Counted from the stretch's first letter, positions 1 through 8,165 are shown. The stretch: DNA of 19,045 nucleotides from Nitrospira sp. (GCA_015904055.1 JABMDE010000090.1:1-19045), one strand, 5' to 3'. Notes: generated from the letters alone by a model not told the origin. Numbers and translations are program-made.

Positions 1-101
1 ACACGGATTACATGAGCGAATTCTTTGATGATCCGCTCACGTCCGACTTCATCGGCTGAACCAGGTGTCCGCTCTTGTATTGGGGCTATGTTGCTCATCA
101 T
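1..101 (-). CDS. fliA: Probable flagellar sigma factor FliA (sigma-28), N-terminal fragment
   Basis: This is a partial gene, cut by the left window edge; about 33 N-terminal codons are visible. After a short polar leader the residues run EVGRERIIKEFAHVIRV, which resembles the start of region 1.2/2.1 in FliA-type sigma factors (a charged run, then IxEFxxxVxxIA). There are two adjacent ATG codons (101 and 98). An AGGAA lies 5-8 bases upstream, so either could be the start. It lies downstream of flhG, the usual place for fliA in flhA-flhF-flhG-fliA clusters. In the family, FliA directs transcription of late flagellar genes. The call rests on a short stretch plus gene order; another small regulator is possible. 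Confidence 0.6.
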   Translation of the reverse strand, partial: MMSNIAPIQERTPGSADEVGRERIIKEFAHVIR

Positions 102-169
102 ACAAATTCCTGCGCGTCCTTTCGTCGAATGAACATGGAGGGGCGCCTGCTCGTCTTATCCACGGCCAT

Positions 170-185
170 TGCAATTCCTAGTCCT
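170..185 (-). promoter_or_regulatory. Weak candidate sigma-54 promoter upstream of fliA
   Basis: Read on the minus strand, the site has GG and GC dinucleotides exactly 10 bases apart. The -12 box is a perfect TTGCA, but the -24 box (AGGAC) is poor. It lies about 70 bases upstream of the fliA start, inside the 183-bp flhG-fliA gap. Apart from this and the fliA ribosome site, I see nothing definite in that gap. The match could be chance. Confidence 0.22.
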
Positions 186-284
186 CCGCAATGGGGAAAT
201 GGCATTGCACGTTTCTCATGACCGGTTTCGTACTGTCTGCACATGCCTTCCGATCTCCCGAACCCGCTCACCCCACAATCGTTC

Positions 285-1145
285 CTATGCGCCCTTCAGT
301 CCCCGTTGCCAAAGCAACTGGACGGAGCCTTTGGGAATATCCGACATGGGCCACTGCATCACTTGCTCTGCCAGCTTGATGAATGCCTGGGATGCCGGCG
401 AGTCCGGGAATGCTTCCACCACCGATTTTTGCCTGGTGACCGCCAAGGGCACATAGTCGTCGTGCGGGATATACCCCACATATTCGACCGCCACATGGAG
501 AAACTGGTCGATGGCCCGGTCCAGCTTCCTGAATACCTCCGCCGCTTCCCGACGGCCTTTCGCCTGATTGACCAGCACTTTAAAATGCCGCTCCCGGTAC
601 TGACGCGCCAGCACTTTGATCAGGGCGTAGGCATCGGTCAGGGACGTGGGTTCCGGCGTTGCAACCACCACCGTTTCATGAGCCGAGGACGCAAAGAACG
701 TGACATTGGATGAAATGCCCGCGCCGGTATCGATCAGCAGCACGTCCATCCCGGCAGCAAGCTGCTCCAATTGCTCATGGATGATGATCTGCTGCGAGTC
801 GGTCAACGCCGTAAGATGCGGTACGCCGGAACTGGCGGGCAGCACACGGATGCCTGCGGGACCTTCCACTGCAATCTCGTCCAGCGTGCGTACGCCCGAC
901 AATACGTCTTCGATCGTGTAGCGGGGCACCAGCCCCAGCAACACATCCAAATTCCCCAATCCCATATCCGCATCCAACACCAATACGCGCTTTCCCGATC
1001 GCGCGAGCGCAACCGCCACATTCGCCGCCACATTGGTTTTCCCAACCCCGCCTTTTCCGCTCGAGACGGCAATGACGCGTGTGCCGGGGTCACACAGCTC
1101 ACGACCGATGACGGCTGTATCCAAACGGCTTATCGTGCTCTGCAT
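285..1145 (-). CDS. flhG: MinD-like ATPase FlhG (FleN/YlxH), flagellar number regulator
   Basis: The product is 286 residues. It has a deviant Walker A motif KGGVGKT at residues 31-37, a switch I-like LDADMGLGNLDVLLG at about 57-71 and the DTGAG Walker B/switch II at 139-143, all typical of ParA/MinD ATPases. In the family, FlhG dimerises on the membrane with ATP, stimulates the FlhF GTPase, and limits flagellar number and placement. I chose the ATG at 1145 because a strong AGGAGGA lies 5 bases upstream; a 23-codon in-frame extension to 1214 would run back into flhF and has no such site. Its start is 10 bp from the flhF stop, so the two genes are translationally linked. The N-terminus (MQSTISRLDTAV) lacks a clear DQAxxLR motif, the FlhF-activating helix of other FlhG proteins. 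Confidence 0.95.
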   Translation of the reverse strand: MQSTISRLDTAVIGRELCDPGTRVIAVSSGKGGVGKTNVAANVAVALARSGKRVLVLDADMGLGNLDVLLGLVPRYTIEDVLSGVRTLDEIAVEGPAGIRVLPASSGVPHLTALTDSQQIIIHEQLEQLAAGMDVLLIDTGAGISSNVTFFASSAHETVVVATPEPTSLTDAYALIKVLARQYRERHFKVLVNQAKGRREAAEVFRKLDRAIDQFLHVAVEYVGYIPHDDYVPLAVTRQKSVVEAFPDSPASQAFIKLAEQVMQWPMSDIPKGSVQLLWQRGLKGA

Positions 1146-1155
1146 GAGATTCCTC

Positions 1156-2511
1156 CTACCATTCGTTCGATGCGCACATCGCCCCGACTGCTTCCGGCAC
1201 AGGTGTCTCTCCAAGGGACCCCGATGGCCGGCTCATGGGCGCGCGGGAGACGACATACCGCTGCGCCATCAGACACTCCGCCAAACGTTCCGGCGAGGCG
1301 AGTTCGATATCTTCCGGGATCCGCTGCCCAACCCCCCAATAGGAAAGCGGCAGACCGGTATGACGGGCCACGTCGAAGATGGTCCCGAAGGATTCGGTGT
1401 CATCCAGCTTTGTAAAGAGCAGCCGCAACAACGGCAGATCCTTGACCCGATCCAGGACTCTATGCAGATCCCTTTCGTGAGACGATGCCGGAAGAACCAC
1501 ATGTGTCGTCATGACAGATTCCTCGCCGATGAGCCGATGCAGTTCCGCCGCAGACGACACATCCTCCGGTCCGACGCCAGGCATATCAATAAGGACCACG
1601 TCCGCCCGCCCATACCGGCGCAGCCCCTGGTGTAGCTGCTGCGGCGACTGCGCAGCCGCGAACGGGATACCAAGTGTGCGCGCATACTGGCGCAATTGAT
1701 CGACTGACGTTTCTCTATAGGTATCAAACGTCACCACGGCTACTGACTGCCCCAGTTCAATCCGGTGATGCGCCGCTAACTTGATGACCATCGATGTTTT
1801 GCCGGCCCCGCTTGGACCGAGGATCACGCCAATCGCACGGCTGCCTTCCCTGCCAAGAATCGGTCCACTGATTCCGATACGGCAGGCAATGGCCTCTTGA
1901 AGAGCCGTTGCAACCGCGTCCTCGTGCTGGCACTCATCAGGCCCCAACCTCTCCAGCAGATCATCGCCCAACATCTCCGCCGTCGATGGACGCATCCCCT
2001 GCTGGATGAAGGATCGGCACAACCGCGCGATGACCGGCGGTTTCTCCGCTTCGATCGACTGGGTTTCCGGTGGCAACGATTCCGCCAACAGGCGGCTCAC
2101 TTCACGCAGCTCGGCGCGAAGATGCTGCAGGCGATGCCGCGTCCTCTTCTCACCGGCTGCCTGCCTTGGCAACGCGACCGGCGCTGAAACAGCCGACTCA
2201 GTCGGCGAGTGAATCGCCGCCATCACAGATTTGAGTGCCGCCTGGAAACTCTTGACCACCGGAGCCAACACCGGCGCCGGGGGCTCAACAGGCGGCAACT
2301 CCGCCAGGGGTTTCGGTGCCTCGTCATGGCGCAACGGATCCTGTTCGGAGGCGGCCATGACTTCCAGCACAGGACGATTGAATACGCGAAGCATCCGGCC
2401 GCCCTGTTGCACTTCCTTCGACGAGAGGATGATGGCCTCAGGCCCCAGCTCTTCCTTGATCGCCCGCATAGCATCCTGCATGGTGAGGGCATGAAATGTT
2501 TTGACTTTCAT
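1156..2511 (-). CDS. flhF: SRP-type GTPase FlhF, polar flagellar placement
   Basis: The product is 451 residues. The N-terminal B domain begins MKVKTFHALTMQDAMRAIKE, typical of FlhF. A Pro/Ala-rich linker spans about 55-120, a helical N domain about 125-220, and the G domain follows: P-loop GPSGAGKT at 232-239, TFDTYR at 261-266, DMPG at 309-312, TKLD at 367-370 and a GQRIPEDIE segment at 395-403. In the family, FlhF is a membrane-associated GTPase that sets the site of flagellar assembly and works with FlhG. The G3 motif is DMPG rather than the usual DTAG. A short C-terminal tail (about 425-451) extends past the G domain. A GAGGT ribosome site precedes the ATG, only 8 bp after the flhA stop. 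The stop codon lies inside the flhG ribosome site. Confidence 0.96.
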   Translation of the reverse strand: MKVKTFHALTMQDAMRAIKEELGPEAIILSSKEVQQGGRMLRVFNRPVLEVMAASEQDPLRHDEAPKPLAELPPVEPPAPVLAPVVKSFQAALKSVMAAIHSPTESAVSAPVALPRQAAGEKRTRHRLQHLRAELREVSRLLAESLPPETQSIEAEKPPVIARLCRSFIQQGMRPSTAEMLGDDLLERLGPDECQHEDAVATALQEAIACRIGISGPILGREGSRAIGVILGPSGAGKTSMVIKLAAHHRIELGQSVAVVTFDTYRETSVDQLRQYARTLGIPFAAAQSPQQLHQGLRRYGRADVVLIDMPGVGPEDVSSAAELHRLIGEESVMTTHVVLPASSHERDLHRVLDRVKDLPLLRLLFTKLDDTESFGTIFDVARHTGLPLSYWGVGQRIPEDIELASPERLAECLMAQRYVVSRAPMSRPSGSLGETPVPEAVGAMCASNEW

Positions 2512-2519
2512 CTGTTACC

Positions 2520-4616
2520 TCATGACAACTGAGCCAGATCGCCATCGATTCGAACGGTATCCAGTGATTGCAAACGAACCAACGCATCCACTTCATTGAG
2601 ACCCATGACGGGCACCGAATGGAGCAGGCGGTCGCTTAACCGCCGCAAGTGGCGCCGAACCACCGGCGAGCACAGCACGATGGGCTGTTGTCCGCGAGCA
2701 GCCACCCGTTCGGCCGCCTGTTTGAGACCGCTCAAGAGCTTATGCGACATGGCAGGATCGAGATTGAGAGACGCGCCCTGCGGGAGTACGGCCGCCTGTT
2801 CCGCCAAGGACCGATCCAGCTGCGGATCCAGTGTAATAACCTGGAGCGTTCCATCGGGCAGCTGATATTGTTTGGTAATCGTCCTCGCCAGCGCCTGGCG
2901 CGCAAACTCCGTGAGGACATCGGGATCTTTGATCGTGGCGGCATGATCGGAGACGGCTTCCAGAATGGAGCGAAGATCGCGGATCGGAATCCCCTCTTTG
3001 AGCAGATTACCGAGAATGCGCACCACTGTGCCGAGCGGTAACAACGTCGGAATCAACTCCTCGACCAGTTTTGGATGGGCTTTCCCGACGTCATCCAGCA
3101 GCGCTTGCACTTCCTGCCGTCCGACCAATTCATGGCTATGGCGCTTGATCAGTTCAGAGACATGCGTCGTCATCGCCGAACTTGCATCGACCACCGTGTA
3201 CCCTGCCATCTGAGCCTGCTCGCGGGCATCTTCCGACACCCACAGGGCCGGGAGTCCAAACGCCGGCTCCTTCGTCGCAATCCCCTGCACCAGACCTCGC
3301 TGGCCGGTACCGGGATCGATCGCCAGCAAATGGCCGGGCAGGACATCGGCCTTGGCAATTTGCACCCCTTTGAGGATGACGGCATACTCATTGGGTCGTA
3401 GCTGGAGATTGTCGCGAATATGGATTGGCGGGACGACGAAGCCCATGGACTCCGCAAACTGACGCCGCAATCCTTTGATCCGGTCTAAGAGCGCGGTCCC
3501 CTGCGTGCCTTCGACAAGACCGATGAGCCCGTAGCCGACCTGCACTTCCATCAGGTCGAGCGGGGTAACTTTCGTTGAACCCTCATCGGCCTTCGGTACA
3601 GCGGGAGCCTGGTCGACCGCTGCCGGAGTCTGCTCTTGTTGATGCAGACGATAGGCCATCCAGGCTACGCCTGCCCCTAACGCTAAAAAAGCCAGGTGTG
3701 GCAGACCGGGAATCAGTCCGAGCACGAGCAGGATCCCGGCGGCCGTGCCGACGGCTTTCGATGAAATCAACAACTGCCTGGTCATTTCGCCGCCGAGATC
3801 GGTGTCGGACGCGGCACGCGTCACCACGATGCCCGCCGCCGTCGACACGATCAACGCGGGAATCTGCGCCACCAGTCCTTCTCCGACCGTCAGCAACGTA
3901 TACGTTTGCGCCGCCAACGCCGGACTCATCCCTTGCTGCAGGATGCCGATCGCTAATCCCCCCACAATGTTGACCAGAATGATGATGATGGCCGCGATCG
4001 CGTCCCCACGCACAAATTTACTGGCGCCGTCCATCGCACCGTAAAAATCAGCCTCTTCGTTGATCTCGCGGCGGCGGCGGCGCGCATCGGCTTCATTAAT
4101 CAATCCGGCGTTGAGATCGGCGTCGATGCTCATCTGCTTCCCGGGCATCGCATCCAAGGTAAATCGCGCGGCGACTTCCGCCACACGACCGGCGCCTTTG
4201 GTAACCACCACAAAGTTGATGATAACGAGAATGGCAAACACCACCAGCCCGACGGTGTAGTTCCCGCCCACGACAAAATTGCCGAATGCACGGATCACTT
4301 CCCCTGCCGCGCCGGGCCCTTCATTGCCGTGAAGCAAGATCAGACGGGTCGACGCGATATTGAGCGACAACCGCAAGAGCGTGATCATCAACAGAATGGA
4401 GGGGAACACAGAGAATTCAATCGGCCGCCGTACTTGCAGCCCGACCAGCAGAACGATCACGGACAACGTGATGTCGAAACTCAGCAGCAGGTCGAGAAGA
4501 AATCGAGGCAGCGGCAGAAGCATGACCATTAAAATGGCCACGACACCCACGGACATAACAATGTCAGGGTGCTTGATGAAGGATGCGTGCTGAATCGGTT
4601 CCACTTTAGTCGTCAT
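2520..4616 (-). CDS. flhA: Flagellar export gate protein FlhA
   Basis: At 698 residues this is full length for FlhA. The N-terminal ~330 residues are membrane-spanning, with hydrophobic helices from about residue 18 onward. The FHIPEP-family signature lies around residues 150-185 (RFTLDAMPGKQMSIDADLNA, then a basic ARRRRREINEE stretch) in the cytoplasmic loop between transmembrane helices. From about residue 350 comes the soluble cytoplasmic domain, which in the family forms the nonameric ring that docks substrate-chaperone complexes and FliH/FliI/FliJ. The ATG at 4616 has only a poor ribosome site, but the sequence around it fits the family N-terminus well. It lies 82 bp downstream of flhB. 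That gap (4617-4698) shows no clear structure. Confidence 0.97.
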   Translation of the reverse strand: MTTKVEPIQHASFIKHPDIVMSVGVVAILMVMLLPLPRFLLDLLLSFDITLSVIVLLVGLQVRRPIEFSVFPSILLMITLLRLSLNIASTRLILLHGNEGPGAAGEVIRAFGNFVVGGNYTVGLVVFAILVIINFVVVTKGAGRVAEVAARFTLDAMPGKQMSIDADLNAGLINEADARRRRREINEEADFYGAMDGASKFVRGDAIAAIIIILVNIVGGLAIGILQQGMSPALAAQTYTLLTVGEGLVAQIPALIVSTAAGIVVTRAASDTDLGGEMTRQLLISSKAVGTAAGILLVLGLIPGLPHLAFLALGAGVAWMAYRLHQQEQTPAAVDQAPAVPKADEGSTKVTPLDLMEVQVGYGLIGLVEGTQGTALLDRIKGLRRQFAESMGFVVPPIHIRDNLQLRPNEYAVILKGVQIAKADVLPGHLLAIDPGTGQRGLVQGIATKEPAFGLPALWVSEDAREQAQMAGYTVVDASSAMTTHVSELIKRHSHELVGRQEVQALLDDVGKAHPKLVEELIPTLLPLGTVVRILGNLLKEGIPIRDLRSILEAVSDHAATIKDPDVLTEFARQALARTITKQYQLPDGTLQVITLDPQLDRSLAEQAAVLPQGASLNLDPAMSHKLLSGLKQAAERVAARGQQPIVLCSPVVRRHLRRLSDRLLHSVPVMGLNEVDALVRLQSLDTVRIDGDLAQLS

Positions 4617-4698
4617 GATCGTTTGAGAAGGCTGCGGTCAAGGTTAGGACTGCGTGTTCGAACCTCGACGTCACCTCACCCTGAGCCTTTCCCTGTCC

Positions 4699-5793
4699 TT
4701 ACTCTTTTCCCAATCCGTCCGGTGCCGCCCCCCGGGCCCGGTACACAAATGCAAGGATTTCAGCCACGGCACGATAGAGATCCGCGGGAATCTCTTTCCC
4801 GACCTCGATCAGCTTGAAGAGCGTCCGGGCCACGAATTTGTTCTCCACAACCGGCACACCATGGTGTCGGGCCAACTCCCGAATGCGCTCGGCCACTAAA
4901 CCCGCACCCTTGGCCACCACGAACGGCGCCGCCATTTTTGTCGAATCGTACTTGAGCGCCACCGCCAGGTGTGTGGGGTTTGTCACCACCACATCCGCCG
5001 TCTTCACGTCCGCCATCATGCGTTTTCTGGACATCTCGCGCTGCGCGGCACGGACCCGGCCCTTCACCAACGGATCGCCTTCCGAGGACTTATGTTCTTC
5101 TTTGATTTCCTGTACGGACATACGAAGACTGCGTTCCCACTCATACCGCTGATAGAAATAATCCAATCCGGCGAGGACTCCGATTGCACCGGCCACCGCC
5201 AAAGCTGTCTTGAGCGAAAGTTTTCCGGCCAGATGCAGCGCAGTCCCCATATCGTATTCCATCAGCGCGGGCAGCTGGAGCAGGTCATGCCGCATCACGA
5301 ACAACCCCACACCCGTGATGATCGCAATCTTGAGCAATCCCTTGATCAGTTCGACCACTGACCGCAGGGAGAAGATACGAGCAAGCCCTTTCAACGGATT
5401 GATACGGGCAAAATCCAATTGCAGCGCTTCCGCCCGCCAGAGCAATCCCGTCTGCGCCAGAGACGCCCCGCCCCCGATCAACAGAATGGCGCCTAGAATC
5501 GGCAAACTGATCGTGAGAACCGTGACACCGGTGCCCATGACGACGGTATAGATCTCTTCACTCGTGACGCCGTTCCGGAAGGCCTCAGGAAACGAAATCG
5601 TCAGTCCATTCCTGGTCATCTCGATCATCTGCTGCATACCCGCCGGTATCAGCGCCGCCAGGAATCCGATCCCGCCGAGCAGGATGGCCGCAGTAGACAG
5701 GTCATGGCTTCTGGCCACCTGACCTTTCTTCCGCGCGTCTTCTTTGCGCTTCGGTGTCGCTTTCTCTGTCTTATTATCGTTCTCGTCAGCCAT
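4699..5793 (-). CDS. flhB: Flagellar export switch protein FlhB
   Basis: The product is 364 residues. The N-terminus is the polar family start (KTEKATPKRKEDARKKGQVA, residues 8-27), followed by four hydrophobic segments within about 33-212. A basic linker (QEIKEEHKSSEGDP, about 228-241) leads to the cytoplasmic domain containing NPTH at 272-275. In this family, autocleavage between Asn and Pro of NPTH allows the switch from rod/hook to filament export together with FliK, which is encoded upstream in this cluster. All four motif residues are intact. The start overlaps the end of fliR by 8 bp, indicating translational coupling; the ribosome site itself is weak. Confidence 0.97.
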   Translation of the reverse strand: MADENDNKTEKATPKRKEDARKKGQVARSHDLSTAAILLGGIGFLAALIPAGMQQMIEMTRNGLTISFPEAFRNGVTSEEIYTVVMGTGVTVLTISLPILGAILLIGGGASLAQTGLLWRAEALQLDFARINPLKGLARIFSLRSVVELIKGLLKIAIITGVGLFVMRHDLLQLPALMEYDMGTALHLAGKLSLKTALAVAGAIGVLAGLDYFYQRYEWERSLRMSVQEIKEEHKSSEGDPLVKGRVRAAQREMSRKRMMADVKTADVVVTNPTHLAVALKYDSTKMAAPFVVAKGAGLVAERIRELARHHGVPVVENKFVARTLFKLIEVGKEIPADLYRAVAEILAFVYRARGAAPDGLGKE

Positions 5794-6574
5794 GGCCTAA
5801 GATTTTGAGAATCCCCTCAATGACAAACTGGAGCCGTTCGATCTCACGAGTGAACAGCCCTATCGTAAACGGCATCGACAAGCTCAATACCGCCAGACCG
5901 GCTGCGATGGTCACGGGAAAACTAAGGACAAAGACATTAATCTGGCTGACCGCTCGTCCAAGAATGGCCAGCAAAATATTGATGACAAGGATGGTGACCA
6001 GCACCGGGGCGGACAGTTTCAGCCCGATTGTGAACATCTCCTGGGAGAGGCGTAATACCTCCTCACCCAGTGCCGCCGGCAGCGCGGCGCCGAACGCCGG
6101 AATCGCTTCATAGCTGGAGACAATGGCGGCGACGATCAACATATGGGCGTTGAGCGAGAGAAATACCAGCGACGCCAGCAGCGTGAAAAATTGACCGATA
6201 ATAGGCGTATGATGCGCCGTAGCCGGATCGACGATCTGCAATACGCCGAACCCCATCTGCACACCGATCAAATCGCCGGCCAATTCCAATGCCCCGAAAA
6301 ACATCCGCACGGCCAGGCCGATTGTCAGACCGATCGCCATTTCGCCCATCAGCCCGCCGGCCAGCGCAAGAGAATCATACGGTACAGCGGGAAGACGGAT
6401 GACCGGAGCCAGCGCCGCTCCCAACACCAGCACCAGCGCCACCTTTACTTTCATCGGAACCGTCCGCCCGCTCAGAATCGGCAAGGCGGCCAGCAACCCG
6501 CCGATCCGTGATACCAGCGCCAGAAAGGACTGGAATTCAGGGAGGAGAATCTGGATTGTCTGCGTCAACGCCAT
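5786..6574 (-). CDS. fliR: Flagellar export gate protein FliR
   Basis: The product is 262 residues and very hydrophobic, with about six membrane segments, matching the family in length. Recognisable parts are the N-terminal LVSRIGGLLAALPILSGRTVPMKVKVALVLV-type region, the ELAGDLIGVQMGFGV segment near the middle and a C-terminal hydrophobic block. In the family, FliR joins FliP and FliQ to form the helical export gate, with FlhB wrapping round it. The ATG has AAGGG about 7-8 bases upstream. Its last codons overlap flhB. It is separated from fliQ by 113 bp of repeat-like sequence, the loosest junction in this otherwise tight gate operon. Confidence 0.95.
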   Translation of the reverse strand: MALTQTIQILLPEFQSFLALVSRIGGLLAALPILSGRTVPMKVKVALVLVLGAALAPVIRLPAVPYDSLALAGGLMGEMAIGLTIGLAVRMFFGALELAGDLIGVQMGFGVLQIVDPATAHHTPIIGQFFTLLASLVFLSLNAHMLIVAAIVSSYEAIPAFGAALPAALGEEVLRLSQEMFTIGLKLSAPVLVTILVINILLAILGRAVSQINVFVLSFPVTIAAGLAVLSLSMPFTIGLFTREIERLQFVIEGILKILGHG

Positions 6575-6603
6575 TGAAATGCCCTTAGCTCCGCTTGCAT
6601 CGT

Positions 6604-6632
6604 GTATCCCGTATCCCGTCGCTCGTATCCCG
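6604..6632. repeat. Three short GTATCCCG repeats between fliR and fliQ
   Basis: On the plus strand the octamer GTATCCCG occurs three times, at 6604-6611, 6611-6618 and 6625-6632. The first two overlap by one base and the third follows a 6-base spacer. The repeat lies in the non-coding gap of 113 bp between fliQ and fliR. It may be a degenerate extragenic tandem repeat. No function can be assigned. Confidence 0.55.
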
Positions 6633-6663
6633 CAAACACAACTGTGGAAACCTTCTTTCTATG

Positions 6664-6690
6664 TTGCGCGTCACGCTTTACGCTCCGCTA
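6664..6690. repeat. GCGTNACGC-like iterated sequence at the fliQ 3' end
   Basis: On the plus strand, imperfect GCGTCACGC / TTTACGC / CGCT units run together and end in the fliQ stop codon (6688-6690). With the GTATCCCG repeats 30 bases away, this makes most of the fliQ-fliR gap low-complexity, iterated sequence. The boundaries are approximate. Confidence 0.35.
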
Positions 6691-6957
6691 CTGCACATAG
6701 TTCGGGATACTGATCAGCAAATTGGCCGTGTAGGTAGCCAACAGGTTCAGCATCCACGGCAAAAACACCAGGAGCGCCCCGAACAGGGTCAGTACCTTTG
6801 GCACAAAGGACAGCGTCGGCTCATTCAACTGCGTCATCGCCTGGAATGCGCTGACAATCAGGCCAACAACAAGACTGAGGCCGAGAATCGGCGTAGAGAC
6901 CATCAAAGTGGTTTCCAGGGCCTGTCGGCCCAGTTCGGTGACAATTTCAGGCGTCAT
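6688..6957 (-). CDS. fliQ: Flagellar export gate protein FliQ
   Basis: At 89 residues this is the standard length. It starts MTPEIVTELGRQALETTLMV and has two hydrophobic hairpin helices (about 17-38 and 50-75) separated by the conserved-type stretch SAFQAMTQLNEPTLSFVPK. In the family, several FliQ copies surround the FliP pentamer and FliR in the export gate. AAGGAG lies 7 bases upstream of the ATG, and the fliP stop is 24 bp further upstream. The stop codon lies at the edge of a repeat-like intergenic sequence. Confidence 0.96.
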   Translation of the reverse strand: MTPEIVTELGRQALETTLMVSTPILGLSLVVGLIVSAFQAMTQLNEPTLSFVPKVLTLFGALLVFLPWMLNLLATYTANLLISIPNYVQ

Positions 6958-6981
6958 CTCATTCTCCTTTGTGCGGCGGCG

Positions 6982-7749
6982 TCACTGGAAACTCCGCACC
7001 ATCGAGCCCACAACCAAGTACCAGCCATCAGCCAGGACAAACAGCACCAGTTTGAACGGAAGGGAAATCACCGCCGGTGGAAGCAACATCATACCCATCG
7101 ACATAAGCACGCTGGCCACCACCATATCGACGATCAAAAATGGAATGTAGATCAGGAAGCCGATTTGAAATGCCACCCGCAACTCGCTCAGGATAAAAGC
7201 CGGGATAATGACATGGGTCGGGATCTCTTCGGCCTTGTCGGGTTTCGGCAGCCGGCCGAGATCGATGAACAACTCCAGGTCCTTCTCTCGCACTTGACGC
7301 AGCATGAAACCGCGGACCGGTTCACTGCCTTTCTTCCAGGCCTCTTCGTAGGAAATCTGCTCGTCCATGAGCGGTTTGAGCGCGCCGGCATACACCGACT
7401 GCCCGACCGGCGCCATGATGAACATGGTGAGAAACATCGCAAGCGACAGCAGCACTTGATTGGGGGGAACCGCCTGTGTGCCCAGCGCCTGCCGGAGAAA
7501 TGACAGAACAATCACAATCCTCGTAAATGAGGTGACCATGATGAACAATGCCGGAGCCAGAGACAGCACCGTCAGCAGAATCAAGATCTGGATGACGACG
7601 GCGGTCTGCTTGGGCGCATCCGATCCGAGGTCGATGCTGACTGAAGGGCCGGCCGCCGCCGCATTGGAAGCCGACAGCACGAGCGCGGTCGCGACAAGCA
7701 GGATTGCGCATGCAACGATGATCCAGCGGCGCGAGTTACAGCCCGCCAT
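6982..7749 (-). CDS. fliP: Flagellar export gate protein FliP
   Basis: With the ATG at 7749 the product is 255 residues, normal for FliP. It begins with a hydrophobic signal-like segment (about 8-30, followed by NAAAAG), as in the many FliP proteins that have a cleavable signal. Conserved landmarks include LTVLSLAPALFIMVTSFTRI with the following FLRQALGTQAVPPNQVL, the SYEEAWKKG segment and the C-terminal LPFKLVLFVLADGW region. In the family, five FliP subunits form the core of the export gate. I chose this start because AAGGAG lies 4 bases upstream and the extension to 7986 reads through fliO in another frame without family-like residues. The start overlaps the 3' end of fliO by 14 bp. Confidence 0.96.
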   Translation of the reverse strand: MAGCNSRRWIIVACAILLVATALVLSASNAAAAGPSVSIDLGSDAPKQTAVVIQILILLTVLSLAPALFIMVTSFTRIVIVLSFLRQALGTQAVPPNQVLLSLAMFLTMFIMAPVGQSVYAGALKPLMDEQISYEEAWKKGSEPVRGFMLRQVREKDLELFIDLGRLPKPDKAEEIPTHVIIPAFILSELRVAFQIGFLIYIPFLIVDMVVASVLMSMGMMLLPPAVISLPFKLVLFVLADGWYLVVGSMVRSFQ

Positions 7750-8146
7750 GATGCTCCTTATCACGCGGAACCACGTGGGCCGATAGGCTATGCAGCCAGG
7801 ACGTGAATGCCGATTGCGGGAATGCGGCCGTGGAAGCGAACGCACCAGGTGCAGCCGAAGCCAGCAGTTCCTCCACACGCGTCGAATCGCTGACGCGGCC
7901 CAGCGGAACGAGATCCGTCGCAGTCGCGCCGACGATGAGGTATTCTCCCGCAACTGACACCAGTGCGATTGTTTTGCGCGGCGCAATGTGCCCGCTGGCC
8001 ACCACCCGGATCAGCTGATGCCCCCCTGCCTGCCCCAGGCGATGGTTCATCAATCGTCTGGCCGCTATGGCTACCAGTCCCATCAGAACCAGTACGATGG
8101 CCAACGCGGAAAGGGTGCGAAGAAGGCTCTCCCAGAAGTCGATCAC
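7736..8146 (-). CDS. fliO: Flagellar export gate assembly protein FliO
   Basis: The product is 136 residues from a GTG start at 8146. It has one transmembrane helix at about 9-29 (LLRTLSALAIVLVLMGLVAI), then a cytoplasmic part with the FliO-type pattern of basic residues and a small beta domain (RVVASGHIAPRKTIALVSV, then GEYLIVGATATDLVPLG). The C-terminal tail is Ala/Ser-rich and poorly conserved. In the family, FliO is a chaperone-like factor that helps FliP assemble. I preferred GTG over the ATG at 8206 because AAGGAG lies 5 bases upstream and the ATG would overlap fliN by 41 bp. The gene lies 19 bp after fliN and overlaps fliP by 14 bp. Confidence 0.86.
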   Translation of the reverse strand: MIDFWESLLRTLSALAIVLVLMGLVAIAARRLMNHRLGQAGGHQLIRVVASGHIAPRKTIALVSVAGEYLIVGATATDLVPLGRVSDSTRVEELLASAAPGAFASTAAFPQSAFTSWLHSLSAHVVPRDKEHHGGL

Positions 8147-8151
8147 CTGCG

Positions 8152-8157
8152 CTCCTT
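8152..8157 (-). promoter_or_regulatory. Ribosome binding site that decides the fliO start
   Basis: On the minus strand this reads AAGGAG, 5 bases before the GTG codon at 8146, in the short gap after the fliN stop. The upstream in-frame ATG at 8206 lies within fliN and has no comparable site. Confidence 0.7.
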
Positions 8158-8165
8158 GTTTCGAT

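Noticed and set aside
1146..1214. N-terminal extension of flhG to an upstream ATG
   Set aside because: It overlaps the 3' end of flhF and lacks a ribosome site; the ATG at 1145 has AGGAGGA at ideal spacing.
6595..7503. 302-codon open frame on the plus strand
   Set aside because: It is antisense to fliQ and fliP, is rich in His/Gln/Arg as typical of shadow frames in this GC range, and has no ribosome site or family resemblance.
7750..7986. N-terminal extension of fliP to 7986
   Set aside because: It lies inside fliO in another frame and is Arg/Trp-rich shadow sequence; the ATG at 7749 has AAGGAG and a signal-peptide-like start.
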